DNA of 64,000 bases. Origin: Bacteroidales bacterium. GTDB lineage: Bacteria > Bacteroidota > Bacteroidia > Bacteroidales > P3. The translations under genes were made by a program, and so were the position numbers. The notes below the pieces were generated by a model. The model was not told where the DNA came from. It made no database searches and was given only the letters and a program-made list of their open reading frames with translations. Numbering within the stretch: the stretch's first letter is position 1; each line of letters begins with the position of its first letter. The DNA lies in contig JAQVXZ010000002.1 of NCBI GenBank assembly GCA_028708845.1, positions 1 through 64,000 on the forward strand, given 5' to 3'. Of the stretch, positions 32,382 to 41,315 are shown one piece after another.

Positions 32382-34874
32382 TTATAATGATATACCAAAT
32401 GATAAGGTAATTCCATGGTATGGTCTTTCTCCATTTTGAAAGCCGAGAGTATAGTTTAGGGTTAGGAAATTAAATATATTGGAAGCCCCAACGCTTATTT
32501 CCATAAATGGTTTTTCAAAATCATTGGATAGCAAATGAGCACTAAATTCTTCCGATAGTTTAGTCTTTTTAAGTAGTGGAAGTTTGGAAAATAGCCAACG
32601 GTTGAAATGATGTGTATAATGAGCCTCAAGATATGCCCCATTTGTAGAAAACTTATAATATGGCAAAACCCTAAAGGATTCATTGCCAAATAAACCTAAG
32701 TGAAAGATATTCCCATCATAATGTTTATAATCTGCAAGTATCATTTCTTCCACTCTTATAAATTTACCTCCTTTTGCAATTAAACTACCTTTACCAAACC
32801 ATCCAAGATTTACAAAATAATCAGCCTTTAGTTCAATTAAATCATAGTCAGCCCAGCTTTCCTTTTCAAGTGGTATAGCTTTCTTATAAGTAAAATAGAA
32901 TGTAGGAAACTTCGATTTAATCCTTACTTTATGAGGAAGTGAAGCATATTTCATAAAAGGATTCCAAGATAATTCCCCTTCAATAATAAATGAATTACTA
33001 GACTCAAAATCAGGGCTATCATCATTAGGCATTAAAGGATTATTGCTTGTATAAGTTCCAATATCTGTCAATTTTTGTGATGAGTGATTAACTAAGGCAT
33101 CTCGTTTTGCTATCTCCGAGCCAAGCCTTAGGTTTAGTCCTGTAAAGACTTCGCTATAATGAGATACATTAAAATATCTTTTACTATATAGTTTCATTTC
33201 ATTTTGTCCAAATAGCTCACTATAAAACGTGTTTAAAAAAGGACTAACCTTATATCCAGATATATTATTAGCCTCATTTATCCCTAATTTAACAATTAAA
33301 GAAGCAAGCCTTTCCTTATTATACTGCCAGTTTAATGCAGTGAAAAAACGCCAAGTCTTATCAGAGAAACCATATTCAGGAACTATATTAAACAATAAGG
33401 AATTATTGTCGTTTATTTCTTTCTTGTATTTATAGTTTAGGTTCATGTTCCAGCCCTGAACAGTATTGAAATATAAGCTATTAAACAAGTTTATGTTATG
33501 TGAAGACTTATCGATAGTGTTTTTATAAGTATATCCCATTAGTATATTTGTATAAGAGAATTTGTTCATCAACTTATCCCTTGCTCTAATGGTGTCGGGG
33601 TTGGAATTAACCAAATAAACGCTATCCTCATAAGTATAAAACGCTCTTTCCGTATCAGTTGAAGGCAGAGGACTATTAGTTTTCCAATATAAGCTATCCT
33701 TTAAATTTGCATCCTTATTAATTGATATTAGTTCTTTTGAAAACATATCCTTATCGAACTCAGGCTTGAAATTAAAACCTTGACTAATAGAATTGAAATC
33801 AAGAGTAGCAAAAATATTCATCCCCAAAATACTAATATTAGCATAAGCCCTTTGAATATTTGAGGTTGGTTTCCAAATATTATCTTCAATATTAGAAAAA
33901 CTCTGCTTAATATTGATTGAATCAATAAACATAAGATTGTTCTCCTTAGCAATATTAAGGTCTACTGCCTGAATCCTCCAAAGGGAATCTATAATATAAA
34001 TATGACCATAAAAGCAATTAGAGGCAAGATTTTTAGGTATTACTTTTATCTTATTTATTGTATGGTTATTATCTTGAAAAGTTCCAATAAGAAAATACCT
34101 ATAATCGGAAAGAGCATAGGAAGCCACAGGGGAAATGAAATACTTATCAGAAAAAGGGAAAGACATAAGGTTTTCATAGAAGTTCATTGCAAAATTTTGG
34201 CTGAAATTAAAACTAAACTGCTTAGGATCTCCACTAACTCTTGAAGAAACCATAACCTCTTTTTGCTTGCCCTTATCTTTATATAGCTTAGTTTCTGCCT
34301 CTGAAATATAGAAGAAACCATCATTTTTCGAAAAATCAGCCTTAATTATTGAGTCTATTTCTACCCTTTGCTTTAAAGACAGCTTCATTCCAAAAACTCT
34401 ATCACCTAATTTATAATCTGTAAACTTATAAATAGACTTAGTAAAATTTTGACTTTCATATTTCTGATATTCATTTAAGTGTTTCTCTCTTTGCTCAATA
34501 ACCTTTTTAATTATTGGAATAGCAGGGTCCTCACCGTATGTGATTTCAACAGAACTTAACTCAACACTTTCTTCCAAAAGAGTATAATCCTTTCTTGTCT
34601 TCTTGCCCTCTCTAACATAAATGGTATCGGTAATTGTCTTAAAGCCAATCATCCTGTATTCAATAATATGTTTGCCAGCAGGTAAGTTCAATGAATAGAA
34701 GCCATCTAAGTTAGTAGCAACCCCCAAACTCGTATTCATCTTGTGAATATTAACAAAAGGTAAAGGATTCTTGTTTTGATCAATGATTTTTCCTTCTATT
34801 GTTTGAGCAATTGAAGAAAGACTTATTGAAAAACAGAGAGAGAAAAGAGCTAAAAGTTTGAAGGTTAATTTCAT
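32382..34874 (-). CDS. DUF5686 family outer-membrane protein with carboxypeptidase-like N-terminal domain
   Basis: An 830-residue protein. The signal peptide (MKLTFKLLALFSLCFSISLS, cleaved after SSIA) is followed by a carboxypeptidase regulatory-like domain (about 26-110: TIEGKIIDQNKNPLPFVNIH, GVATNLDGFYSL, YRMIGFKT). A long beta-rich DUF5686 region follows that ends in a barrel-type strand (GITLSFGISL). Related proteins are widespread in Bacteroidota; function unknown. I chose the ATG at 34874 because a -7 box lies at 34930-34937. An in-frame ATG at 34964 would be upstream of that promoter and adds 30 residues before the signal peptide. Confidence 0.85.
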   Translation of the reverse strand: MKLTFKLLALFSLCFSISLSSIAQTIEGKIIDQNKNPLPFVNIHKMNTSLGVATNLDGFYSLNLPAGKHIIEYRMIGFKTITDTIYVREGKKTRKDYTLLEESVELSSVEITYGEDPAIPIIKKVIEQREKHLNEYQKYESQNFTKSIYKFTDYKLGDRVFGMKLSLKQRVEIDSIIKADFSKNDGFFYISEAETKLYKDKGKQKEVMVSSRVSGDPKQFSFNFSQNFAMNFYENLMSFPFSDKYFISPVASYALSDYRYFLIGTFQDNNHTINKIKVIPKNLASNCFYGHIYIIDSLWRIQAVDLNIAKENNLMFIDSINIKQSFSNIEDNIWKPTSNIQRAYANISILGMNIFATLDFNSISQGFNFKPEFDKDMFSKELISINKDANLKDSLYWKTNSPLPSTDTERAFYTYEDSVYLVNSNPDTIRARDKLMNKFSYTNILMGYTYKNTIDKSSHNINLFNSLYFNTVQGWNMNLNYKYKKEINDNNSLLFNIVPEYGFSDKTWRFFTALNWQYNKERLASLIVKLGINEANNISGYKVSPFLNTFYSELFGQNEMKLYSKRYFNVSHYSEVFTGLNLRLGSEIAKRDALVNHSSQKLTDIGTYTSNNPLMPNDDSPDFESSNSFIIEGELSWNPFMKYASLPHKVRIKSKFPTFYFTYKKAIPLEKESWADYDLIELKADYFVNLGWFGKGSLIAKGGKFIRVEEMILADYKHYDGNIFHLGLFGNESFRVLPYYKFSTNGAYLEAHYTHHFNRWLFSKLPLLKKTKLSEEFSAHLLSNDFEKPFMEISVGASNIFNFLTLNYTLGFQNGERPYHGITLSFGISL

Positions 34875-34929
34875 TTTCTGTTGTTTTACTATGAATGCCG
34901 ATATAATATTTCCTAATCTAACAGGAAAG

Positions 34930-34937
34930 CAAAGGTA
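34930..34937 (-). promoter_or_regulatory. -7 box of the DUF5686 gene
   Basis: TACCTTTG on the minus strand matches TAnnTTTG, 56 bp before the chosen start codon at 34874; the nearest TTG upstream is 24 bp away, longer than usual. Confidence 0.55.
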
Positions 34938-34977
34938 ATAAATAAAACCTAATACCGAAATCAAAAGACAGGAAAAT

Positions 34978-35061
34978 GAATCGCTGAAACAATTTATTGA
35001 ATCGCCATTTTAATAAATTGAATCACTGAAAGAATTTTCTGAATCGCTGAAAGGATTTCTC
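34978..35061. repeat. Four tandem 21-bp units of the GAATC family
   Basis: Units begin at 34978, 34999, 35020 and 35041, exactly 21 bp apart. All start GAATC. Three continue GCTGAAA or ACTGAAA with an ATTT-rich tail; the second is GAATCGCCATTTTAATAAATT in outline (GAATCGCC head, AATAAATT tail). AATTTATT (34991-34998) and AATAAATT (35012-35019) can pair. The array ends 11 bp before the rodA stop codon (minus strand), so it lies at the 3' end of the mrdA-rodA transcript. Confidence 0.9.
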
Positions 35062-35072
35062 CTTTTTTGTTT

Positions 35073-36335
35073 CTATACTAAATCCATCCTTGAGGCGTCT
35101 TGACGGATAAAAATAAATAATAGGAATGTGAAGGAAATAAGGGAAGATCCTCCATAGCTTAGGAAGGGAAGAGGAATGCCGATAACAGGTAAAAGCCCTA
35201 TTGTCATTCCAATATTTATGGCAAAATGGGCAAAGAGGATTGAGGCTACGCAATATCCATAAATTCTGGAAAATCTTGAACGCTGCCTTTCTGCCATCTT
35301 AATTAGCTTAACCATTAATGTTAGAAACAATCCCACTACAAAGGAAGAGCCAAGAAAACCCCATTCTTCACCAACTGTGCAGAAGATAAAGTCGGTGTCT
35401 TGTTCTGGAACAAAATTATATTTAGTTTGGGTGCCTTTTAGAAATCCTTTTCCAAAGAAACCCCCTGAGCCAATTGCAATTTTTGATTGGTTAACGTTAT
35501 ATTCAACTCCTTGTGGATCCTTTTTTTGACCCAAAAGAACTTCTATTCTATCTTTTTGGTGAGTTCCTAATGCATTATCATAAACATAGTCAACCGAATA
35601 AACCATTCCCGAGGCAACTACAAAAAGACTTAAGCATAACCAAATTGAAAGTTTTCTTGAGCGAAATAGAAACCAAATAATTATTGTTATGGCAAAAAGA
35701 ATACCAATTAATAGGTAGGTATTAATAAGAAGAGCAAGTATAAATAGAATAACGGCTACAACACCAAAGATAAGAACAGAGTGAGATAAGCCTTCTCTAA
35801 AAAGAACTAAAACAAAGATAAGGAAAACTAAGGCAGAGCCGGTGTCGTTTTGAAGTAGAACTAAAAGCATAGGAACTGCGACAATTGTGATGGCGTAAAT
35901 CTTAGTTTTAAGGTCTTTCATATCAACATCAATCCCTGAAAGAACTTTAGCCAAGGCTAGAGCTGTTGTAGCTTTTGCAAACTCAGAGGGTTGAATACCA
36001 AAATCTCCAACTCCAAACCAACTTTTTGCTCCCTTTGTTTCACTACCTACTACCAAAACGGCTAAAAGCATAATAATGAATAAGCCATACCAAATATAGG
36101 CTGTTTGTGAAAAGAATTTAGGATCAATGACTATTATGAAAAGAGCAATAATAACCGATGCTCCTATCCAAAGTATTTGTTTTCCATAGCGAGTTTGCAA
36201 GTCAAAAATGCTACTATGATTTTCATCAAACACCGCAGAGTAAATGCTAATCCAGCCAATGAATACTAATAAAAAATAAATTAATATTGTACCCCAATCG
36301 ATATTCTCTAATATTCCTCTTTCTCTTCTTTCCAT
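35073..36335 (-). CDS. rodA: Rod-shape-determining SEDS protein RodA (peptidoglycan glycosyltransferase)
   Basis: A 420-residue polytopic SEDS protein with about ten membrane helices. WFGVGDFGIQPSEFAKATTA (about 107-126) is the SEDS core including the QPSEFAK block. EQDTDFIFCTVGEEWGFLGS is the catalytic-loop region with the essential Asp, and GIPLPFLSYGGSSL the C-terminal signature. RodA polymerises lipid II glycan strands during elongation together with PBP2, encoded 25 bp upstream. The usual mreBCD genes are not adjacent. Confidence 0.95.
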   Translation of the reverse strand: MERRERGILENIDWGTILIYFLLVFIGWISIYSAVFDENHSSIFDLQTRYGKQILWIGASVIIALFIIVIDPKFFSQTAYIWYGLFIIMLLAVLVVGSETKGAKSWFGVGDFGIQPSEFAKATTALALAKVLSGIDVDMKDLKTKIYAITIVAVPMLLVLLQNDTGSALVFLIFVLVLFREGLSHSVLIFGVVAVILFILALLINTYLLIGILFAITIIIWFLFRSRKLSIWLCLSLFVVASGMVYSVDYVYDNALGTHQKDRIEVLLGQKKDPQGVEYNVNQSKIAIGSGGFFGKGFLKGTQTKYNFVPEQDTDFIFCTVGEEWGFLGSSFVVGLFLTLMVKLIKMAERQRSRFSRIYGYCVASILFAHFAINIGMTIGLLPVIGIPLPFLSYGGSSLISFTFLLFIFIRQDASRMDLV

Positions 36336-36360
36336 TATTAGTTTGGTCTCAATTTATTTA

Positions 36361-38220
36361 TTATTCTGATTTAGGTTTCGGGATGTACTTCCGTAGCGGC
36401 AATGATTGACAAGGTGCAGCATCCATATATGTTTTTTCAACTTCTTTTCTCAAAACCTCTCCTCTAATATATTTTTCTGCAATCAAACTAGCAATTGGTG
36501 CTGCCCAAGTTCCTCCACCTCCAGCAGCATTTTCAATATAAACCGATATAGCTATTTTAGGATTATCCTTTGGAGCAAAACAAATGAAAACAGAATGGTC
36601 TGCTCCTGCATTTTGAACTGTTCCTGTTTTTCCACAAACTGCAATATCATCTATTCTTGCTCTTCTTGCAGTTCCTCCTCCTTCGTGAACAACGGCATAC
36701 ATTCCTTCAACTGCAATATTCCAATAATCTTTAGAAATCATTGTAAGGTGTTTTTGAACATATTTTGTATTTCTTTTCTTCAAGTGTTCATCTCCAAAAT
36801 ACTTAACAAGGTGGGGTGTAATATACCAACCTCTATTTGCAACAATTGCTGCAAAGTTTGCCATCTGAAGAGGAATAACTCCAACTTCTCCTTGCCCAAT
36901 TGAATTGGAGTAAATAGTATAGAAGTTCCAGCTATCGCCTTTGTAAATTCTGCTATAAAAGGCTGTGTCTGGAATAAAACCCGATTTAGAGTCTGGAAGG
37001 TCAATAGCTAGTTTCTTTCCAAAGCCCATCTTATACATTTCATCGTCCCATGCAGATAAACCATATTTGCTATCGCCTTTTCCTGTAAGAGGGTTGTTTT
37101 GTTGAATTATTCGCTGGTAAACTCTATAGAAATAAGGATTGCACGACATCTTTATTGCTTCCCTAACACTTGTTGCAGCAGGGTGATTATGGCAACCAAC
37201 TAGTGACCTATCACATCCAAAACCTGTTTCAGGACTTATAACTCCCATATCAAGAGCAATCATAGCTTGTGCCACCTTGAAAATTGAGCCAGGAGGATAT
37301 TCGGCCATTAGGGCACGGTTGAAAAGAGGTTTTGATGGATCATTAAGTAATTTCATATAATTATTACCTCTTACCCTTCCAACCAAAAGATTAGGATCGT
37401 AGAAAGGGGCAGAAACAAAACAAAGTATTTCTCCTGTTGATGGTTCAATTGCAACAATAGAACCTCTTTTATTAGACATTATTTGCTCAGCATATTTCTG
37501 AAGTTCTAAGTCAATGGATGAATAAAGATTTTGTCCTGCAACTGATGCGGTATCGTATTTTCCATTCTGAAAACTTCCTTTCTCCCTATTATGTACGTCA
37601 ACTAAGGTTATCTTACTTCCTTTCTCTCCTCTAAGAGTTTCTTCGTAGTACTTCTCTAGACCACTCATTCCAATATAGTCACCCTTTTTATAATATGGAT
37701 TCTTTTTGATCATGTTTTCGTTAACCTCACCCACATAACCTAAGGCATGGCTGGCAACAGAATGAGGATAATATCTTAGAGTTCTGCTTTGAGCAAAGAA
37801 ACCGGAAAACATAAATAGCTTTTCTTGAATGGGTCCAAAGTCTTCTTTAGAGATTTGTTTTTCAAATGAAGAGGGGGCATAGGTAGAGTATTTGGTTGCT
37901 TTCTCCATTCTTGCAAGAAACTGGTCTTTGTCAATTCCAACTAACTTACACAAAAGAGCAGTATCCAAATCCTTTACCTGACGAGGTATAACCATTAGGT
38001 CATAAACCAATTCATTATAAACTAACAATTCCCCATTTCTATCATAAATCAATCCACGAGCAGGGTATTGAGTAACAAAACGCAAAGCATTTCGGTTGGC
38101 AAGTTGAGCATAAGAATCATCAAATACTTGAAGAAAAAGTAAACGTATAATATATATTATCCCCACTGTGATAAAAATACCCATAATAATAAATCGCCGT
38201 GAGGAAAGTGTATTTTTCAT
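36361..38220 (-). CDS. mrdA: Penicillin-binding protein 2 (elongation transpeptidase)
   Basis: A 619-residue class B PBP. One N-terminal membrane helix (about 12-30) is followed by a dimerisation/pedestal domain (about 45-230, PARGLIYDRNGELLVYN) and a transpeptidase domain. The active-site motifs are SIFK in YPPGSIFKVAQAM (about residue 310), SCN in IKMSCNPYFYR, and KTGT in VCGKTGTVQNAGA. It cross-links peptidoglycan in the elongation complex with RodA. It lies 25 bp upstream of rodA. A -7 box is 21-28 bp before the start codon. Confidence 0.95.
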   Translation of the reverse strand: MKNTLSSRRFIIMGIFITVGIIYIIRLLFLQVFDDSYAQLANRNALRFVTQYPARGLIYDRNGELLVYNELVYDLMVIPRQVKDLDTALLCKLVGIDKDQFLARMEKATKYSTYAPSSFEKQISKEDFGPIQEKLFMFSGFFAQSRTLRYYPHSVASHALGYVGEVNENMIKKNPYYKKGDYIGMSGLEKYYEETLRGEKGSKITLVDVHNREKGSFQNGKYDTASVAGQNLYSSIDLELQKYAEQIMSNKRGSIVAIEPSTGEILCFVSAPFYDPNLLVGRVRGNNYMKLLNDPSKPLFNRALMAEYPPGSIFKVAQAMIALDMGVISPETGFGCDRSLVGCHNHPAATSVREAIKMSCNPYFYRVYQRIIQQNNPLTGKGDSKYGLSAWDDEMYKMGFGKKLAIDLPDSKSGFIPDTAFYSRIYKGDSWNFYTIYSNSIGQGEVGVIPLQMANFAAIVANRGWYITPHLVKYFGDEHLKKRNTKYVQKHLTMISKDYWNIAVEGMYAVVHEGGGTARRARIDDIAVCGKTGTVQNAGADHSVFICFAPKDNPKIAISVYIENAAGGGGTWAAPIASLIAEKYIRGEVLRKEVEKTYMDAAPCQSLPLRKYIPKPKSE

Positions 38221-38240
38221 ATCTTTGCATTTCTTAGGTG

Positions 38241-38248
38241 CAAATTTA
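38241..38248 (-). promoter_or_regulatory. -7 box of mrdA-rodA
   Basis: TAAATTTG on the minus strand matches TAnnTTTG, 21 bp before the start codon. A TTG lies at 16 bp, shorter than the usual 19-21. Confidence 0.5.
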
Positions 38249-38279
38249 CAATAAAAACCTATATCAACGAATACTATAA

Positions 38280-39269
38280 ATGAAAGAATTAATTAATAGA
38301 ATCTTTAATATTGGAAATGATATTGAATTTGAGGAATTATCTCTTAAGGTTTTTTATTTTCAATATGAAAATAATAAGGTATATAAGACTTGGTGCAAGT
38401 TAATGAAAGTGGAACCTAGTCAAGTAAAATCAATTTCTCAAATACCCTTTCTTCCTATTTCTTTTTTCAAAACACATGATGTAGTTAGCTTCAATAAAGA
38501 GGATAGCGTTCATTTCTTCAAAAGCAGTGGCACAACAGGATTGCAAACAAGTAAACATTATATATACGACCTTGGTATTTACGAAAGAAGTTTTGTTAAG
38601 TGCTTCGAAGAATTCTTTTCAAGGGTTGAAGACTATTGTTTTATTGCACTTTTACCAAACTATTTGGAACAAGGAAATTCTTCTTTGGTCTATATGATTG
38701 ACAATCTCATTAAGAAATCAAAGTATAGAGAAAGTGGATTCTATAAAGATTCTCTCCAAGATGTAATTCAAAAGCTTAAAGTATTAGAAGAAAAAAACAC
38801 TAAAACAATTCTCTTTGGTGTAACCTACGCTCTTTTGGATTTAATTGAAATTGAAAAGCTAAGCCTAAAGAATACAATTGTTTTTGAAACAGGAGGAATG
38901 AAGGGGAGGAGGAAGGAGATAATTAGAGAGGAACTTCACGAGGTTTTATGTGAGGGTTTTTCTATTGATAGCATTGCTTCCGAATATGGAATGAGTGAAC
39001 TCTTTTCTCAAGCGTATTCAAAATCTAATGGTATTTTCTTTTGTCCAAAACATATGAAGGTAATGATAAGAGATACTTACGACCCGCTTTCCTATATTGG
39101 CAACAATAAAACTGGGGGAATAAATGTAATTGACCTAGCTAATATATATTCTTGTTCGTTTATTGAAACAGAAGATTTGGGAAAAATCTTTTGGGATAAT
39201 AGCTTTGAACTATTAGGAAGAATAGATAATACAACAACAAGAGGATGCAATTTAATGTACGAATTTTAG
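38280..39269 (+). CDS. LuxE-like acyl-protein synthetase/AMP-forming ligase domain protein
   Basis: A 329-residue protein with the LuxE-type adenylate-forming fold. FLPISFFKTHDV and the phosphate loop FFKSSGTTGLQTSKH (about 79-93) are visible. FETGGMKGRRKEI (about 204) and ASEYGMSELFSQAY (about 236) follow, and EDLGKIF near the C-terminus carries the ribose-binding Asp. It likely activates a carboxylic acid as an acyl-adenylate, but there is no lux-like partner gene, and the acid is unknown. In Bacteroidota such genes often occur in glycan or surface-polymer contexts. Here it stands alone, divergent from mrdA. Confidence 0.8.
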   Translation: MKELINRIFNIGNDIEFEELSLKVFYFQYENNKVYKTWCKLMKVEPSQVKSISQIPFLPISFFKTHDVVSFNKEDSVHFFKSSGTTGLQTSKHYIYDLGIYERSFVKCFEEFFSRVEDYCFIALLPNYLEQGNSSLVYMIDNLIKKSKYRESGFYKDSLQDVIQKLKVLEEKNTKTILFGVTYALLDLIEIEKLSLKNTIVFETGGMKGRRKEIIREELHEVLCEGFSIDSIASEYGMSELFSQAYSKSNGIFFCPKHMKVMIRDTYDPLSYIGNNKTGGINVIDLANIYSCSFIETEDLGKIFWDNSFELLGRIDNTTTRGCNLMYEF

Positions 39270-39311
39270 AAAATAATAATCCAATTTAGATTAATTATGA
39301 AATTAATTTTC

Positions 39312-39319
39312 TAAATTTG
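39312..39319 (+). promoter_or_regulatory. -7 box of atpB
   Basis: TAAATTTG matches TAnnTTTG, 21 bp before the start codon; TTA at 39291-39293 could be a weak -33 element (18 bp spacing). It implies that atpB has its own promoter. Confidence 0.55.
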
Positions 39320-39339
39320 CCAATTCAATTGATTTAATT

Positions 39340-40425
39340 ATGAAAAGAATACTATTACTATTAACGATACTATTTAGTTTACAACTAAGTGCAATTGCTT
39401 CAGATGCTAAAGATGCTCCATTTGATCCAGGCCAAATGATTATGGAGCATATTGGTGACGATCATTCATGGCATATACTTACCTATAAAGACAAGCACGT
39501 ATCAATTCCTCTTCCTGTAATTTTAATTAATGAAGGGAAATTCGATGTGTTTATGTCAAGTAAGTTTGAACACGGTCACGCATCCTACAAAGGCTATAAG
39601 ATTGGTTCACTAGAAGATGGAGAAAAAGCAAAAGGTAAAATAATATGTGTCGATGATAACGGACAATGGACAGGGAAAACCCCTTTCGACTTCTCAATAA
39701 CAAAGAATGTTCTTATGATGTTCATTGTTTCAGGCATAATTATAGCTGTGGTCTTTAGAGCAAAATCAATAGCTAAGAAAAGAGTTGGCAAATCTCCTAA
39801 AGGAACACAAACAATAATAGAGTTTGTTATTTTATTTATTAGAGATGATATAGCAATTCCTTCAATAGGGCTAAAGCGTCACGGTAAGTTTATGCCCTAT
39901 CTTCTGACAGCTTTTTGTTTTATTTTCCTATCAAATATAATGGGACTATTCCCTTTCTTTCCAGGAGGAGCAAACCTAACAGGAAATATTGCAGTAACAT
40001 TAGTTTTAGCTGTATTCACCTTCATTATTACACAGTTTTCTGCAAATAAGGCTTACTTCACACATATAGTAAATATGCCAGGAGTGCCTTGGTGGCTAAA
40101 GTTCCCAATTCCAATTATGCCAGTTGTTGAGATATTAGGACTTTTCACAAAACCATTTGCCCTAACTGTCCGTTTGTTTGCAAACATTACAGCAGGGCAT
40201 ATCATCATTCTTGGTTTCCTTTCCATAATATTTATATTTGGTGCTCAAAGCCCAGCTCTAGGATATGGAGTATCTCCTATTCCTGTATTCTTTGCAATCT
40301 TTATGAGCCTATTGGAAATACTAGTAGCATTTATTCAAGCTTATGTTTTCACATTGCTTTCTGCCATATACATCGGAATGGCACACGAAGAACATGCAGA
40401 AGTTACTCCTAAGGAAATAGCATAA
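39340..40425 (+). CDS. atpB: F0F1 ATP synthase subunit a, orphan gene
   Basis: A 361-residue proton (or sodium) channel subunit of the F0 sector. It has an N-terminal signal-like segment (MKRILLLLTILFSLQLSAIA) and an extended periplasmic domain of about 100 residues, typical of Bacteroidota, then five membrane helices. The essential arginine is in FTKPFALTVRLFANITAGH, and the last helix carries FIQAYVFTLLSAIYIGMAHE. Normally atpE, atpF, atpH, atpA and atpG follow. Here the next feature is a repeat array with a large hairpin and then the convergent ung gene, so the remaining subunits must be encoded elsewhere. Confidence 0.95.
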   Translation: MKRILLLLTILFSLQLSAIASDAKDAPFDPGQMIMEHIGDDHSWHILTYKDKHVSIPLPVILINEGKFDVFMSSKFEHGHASYKGYKIGSLEDGEKAKGKIICVDDNGQWTGKTPFDFSITKNVLMMFIVSGIIIAVVFRAKSIAKKRVGKSPKGTQTIIEFVILFIRDDIAIPSIGLKRHGKFMPYLLTAFCFIFLSNIMGLFPFFPGGANLTGNIAVTLVLAVFTFIITQFSANKAYFTHIVNMPGVPWWLKFPIPIMPVVEILGLFTKPFALTVRLFANITAGHIIILGFLSIIFIFGAQSPALGYGVSPIPVFFAIFMSLLEILVAFIQAYVFTLLSAIYIGMAHEEHAEVTPKEIA

Positions 40426-40450
40426 TAATTAACAAGTCAATAGAGCTTTT

Positions 40451-40577
40451 GAATCAAAGATCTACGAAAATGAAACGAAAATGAAACGAAGATCTACGAA
40501 AATGAATCGCTGAAAGAATTTCCTGAATCATCGTTTTAATTTATTAATTCAGCTATTCAGGAAATTCTTTCAGCGAT
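40451..40577. repeat. GAATC/GAAAC 21-bp array with a perfect 23-bp inverted repeat
   Basis: Direct units start at 40451 (GAATCAAAGATCTACG...), 40472 (an 11-bp half unit, GAAACGAAAAT), 40483 (GAAACGAAGATCTACG...), 40504 (GAATCGCTGAAAGAATTT...) and 40525 (GAATCATCGTTTTAATTT...). The full units are 21 bp. The last part is inverted: 40506-40528 pairs perfectly over 23 bp with 40555-40577 around a 26-nt loop. It fills the gap between convergent atpB and ung and could act as a terminator for either. Confidence 0.93.
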
Positions 40578-40599
40578 ATAATATATTGGAGTAATCTTC

Positions 40600-41262
40600 C
40601 TACCAATCTATAGGTTCTTTTCCTTTACTTATTAAGTAATCATTGGTTTTTGAGAAGTGATTATTCCCAAAGAAACCACGATATGCAGAAAGAGGAGAGG
40701 GGTGAACAGATTTTAAAACTAAGTGTTTTGTTTCATCAATAAACTCTCCTTTCTTTTGAGCATAGCTTCCCCATAACAAAAACACTATACCTTTTTTTTC
40801 ATTGGCCAGATGATTAATTACTGAGTCGGTAAACTCTTCCCATCCTTTGTTTCGGTGAGAGCCAGCCTTATTTGCTTCAACTGTTAGGGTTGCATTAATA
40901 AGTAATACACCTTGTTTAGCCCAGCGGCTAAGGTCATTGCTTGTTGGAGGTTCAATTCCAAGGTCGAGTTCAATCTCTTTGTATATATTTTTCAGAGAAG
41001 GAGGGCAAGGCGTAGGGTCAAGAACTGAAAAACAAAGCCCATGAGCTTGGTTAGGCTGGTGATAAGGGTCCTGACCAATAATCACAACCTTAGTATCATT
41101 GAAAGAACATAAGTTAAAGGCATTAAAAATGTTCTTAGCCTCTGGGTAAACTACCTTATTCTTATATTCATAACTAATAAAGTTCATAAGGCTAATAAAG
41201 TATTCCTTTTCAAATTCTTCTTTTAAAACCTCTTTCCACTGCTTTCTAATATTCACATTCAT
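40600..41262 (-). CDS. ung: Uracil-DNA glycosylase, family 1
   Basis: A 220-residue enzyme that removes uracil from DNA to start base excision repair. The water-activating motif GQDPYHQPNQAHGLCFSV (Asp near residue 64), the uracil-binding LLINATLTVE, and the DNA-intercalating HPSPLSAYRGFFG loop (about residue 186) are all present. Length is standard (E. coli 229). A -7 box lies 40-47 bp upstream. Confidence 0.97.
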   Translation of the reverse strand: MNVNIRKQWKEVLKEEFEKEYFISLMNFISYEYKNKVVYPEAKNIFNAFNLCSFNDTKVVIIGQDPYHQPNQAHGLCFSVLDPTPCPPSLKNIYKEIELDLGIEPPTSNDLSRWAKQGVLLINATLTVEANKAGSHRNKGWEEFTDSVINHLANEKKGIVFLLWGSYAQKKGEFIDETKHLVLKSVHPSPLSAYRGFFGNNHFSKTNDYLISKGKEPIDW

Positions 41263-41301
41263 ATTCTATTGTATTATCTCAATTCTTCTTAAACCTGACG
41301 A

Positions 41302-41309
41302 CAAATTTA
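41302..41309 (-). promoter_or_regulatory. -7 box of ung
   Basis: TAAATTTG on the minus strand matches TAnnTTTG, 40 bp before the ung start codon and only 7 bp past the stop of the preceding outer-membrane barrel gene. No clear -33 TTG. Confidence 0.45.
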
Positions 41310-41315
41310 GGGAAT

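Noticed and set aside
34875..34964. Upstream start for the DUF5686 gene at 34964
   Set aside because: It precedes the -7 box and puts 30 extra residues before a good signal peptide.
36406..36903. 165-codon plus-strand frame inside mrdA
   Set aside because: Composition (Cys, Ser, Asn, Ile-rich) is that of a reverse-frame shadow of the clearly real mrdA gene.
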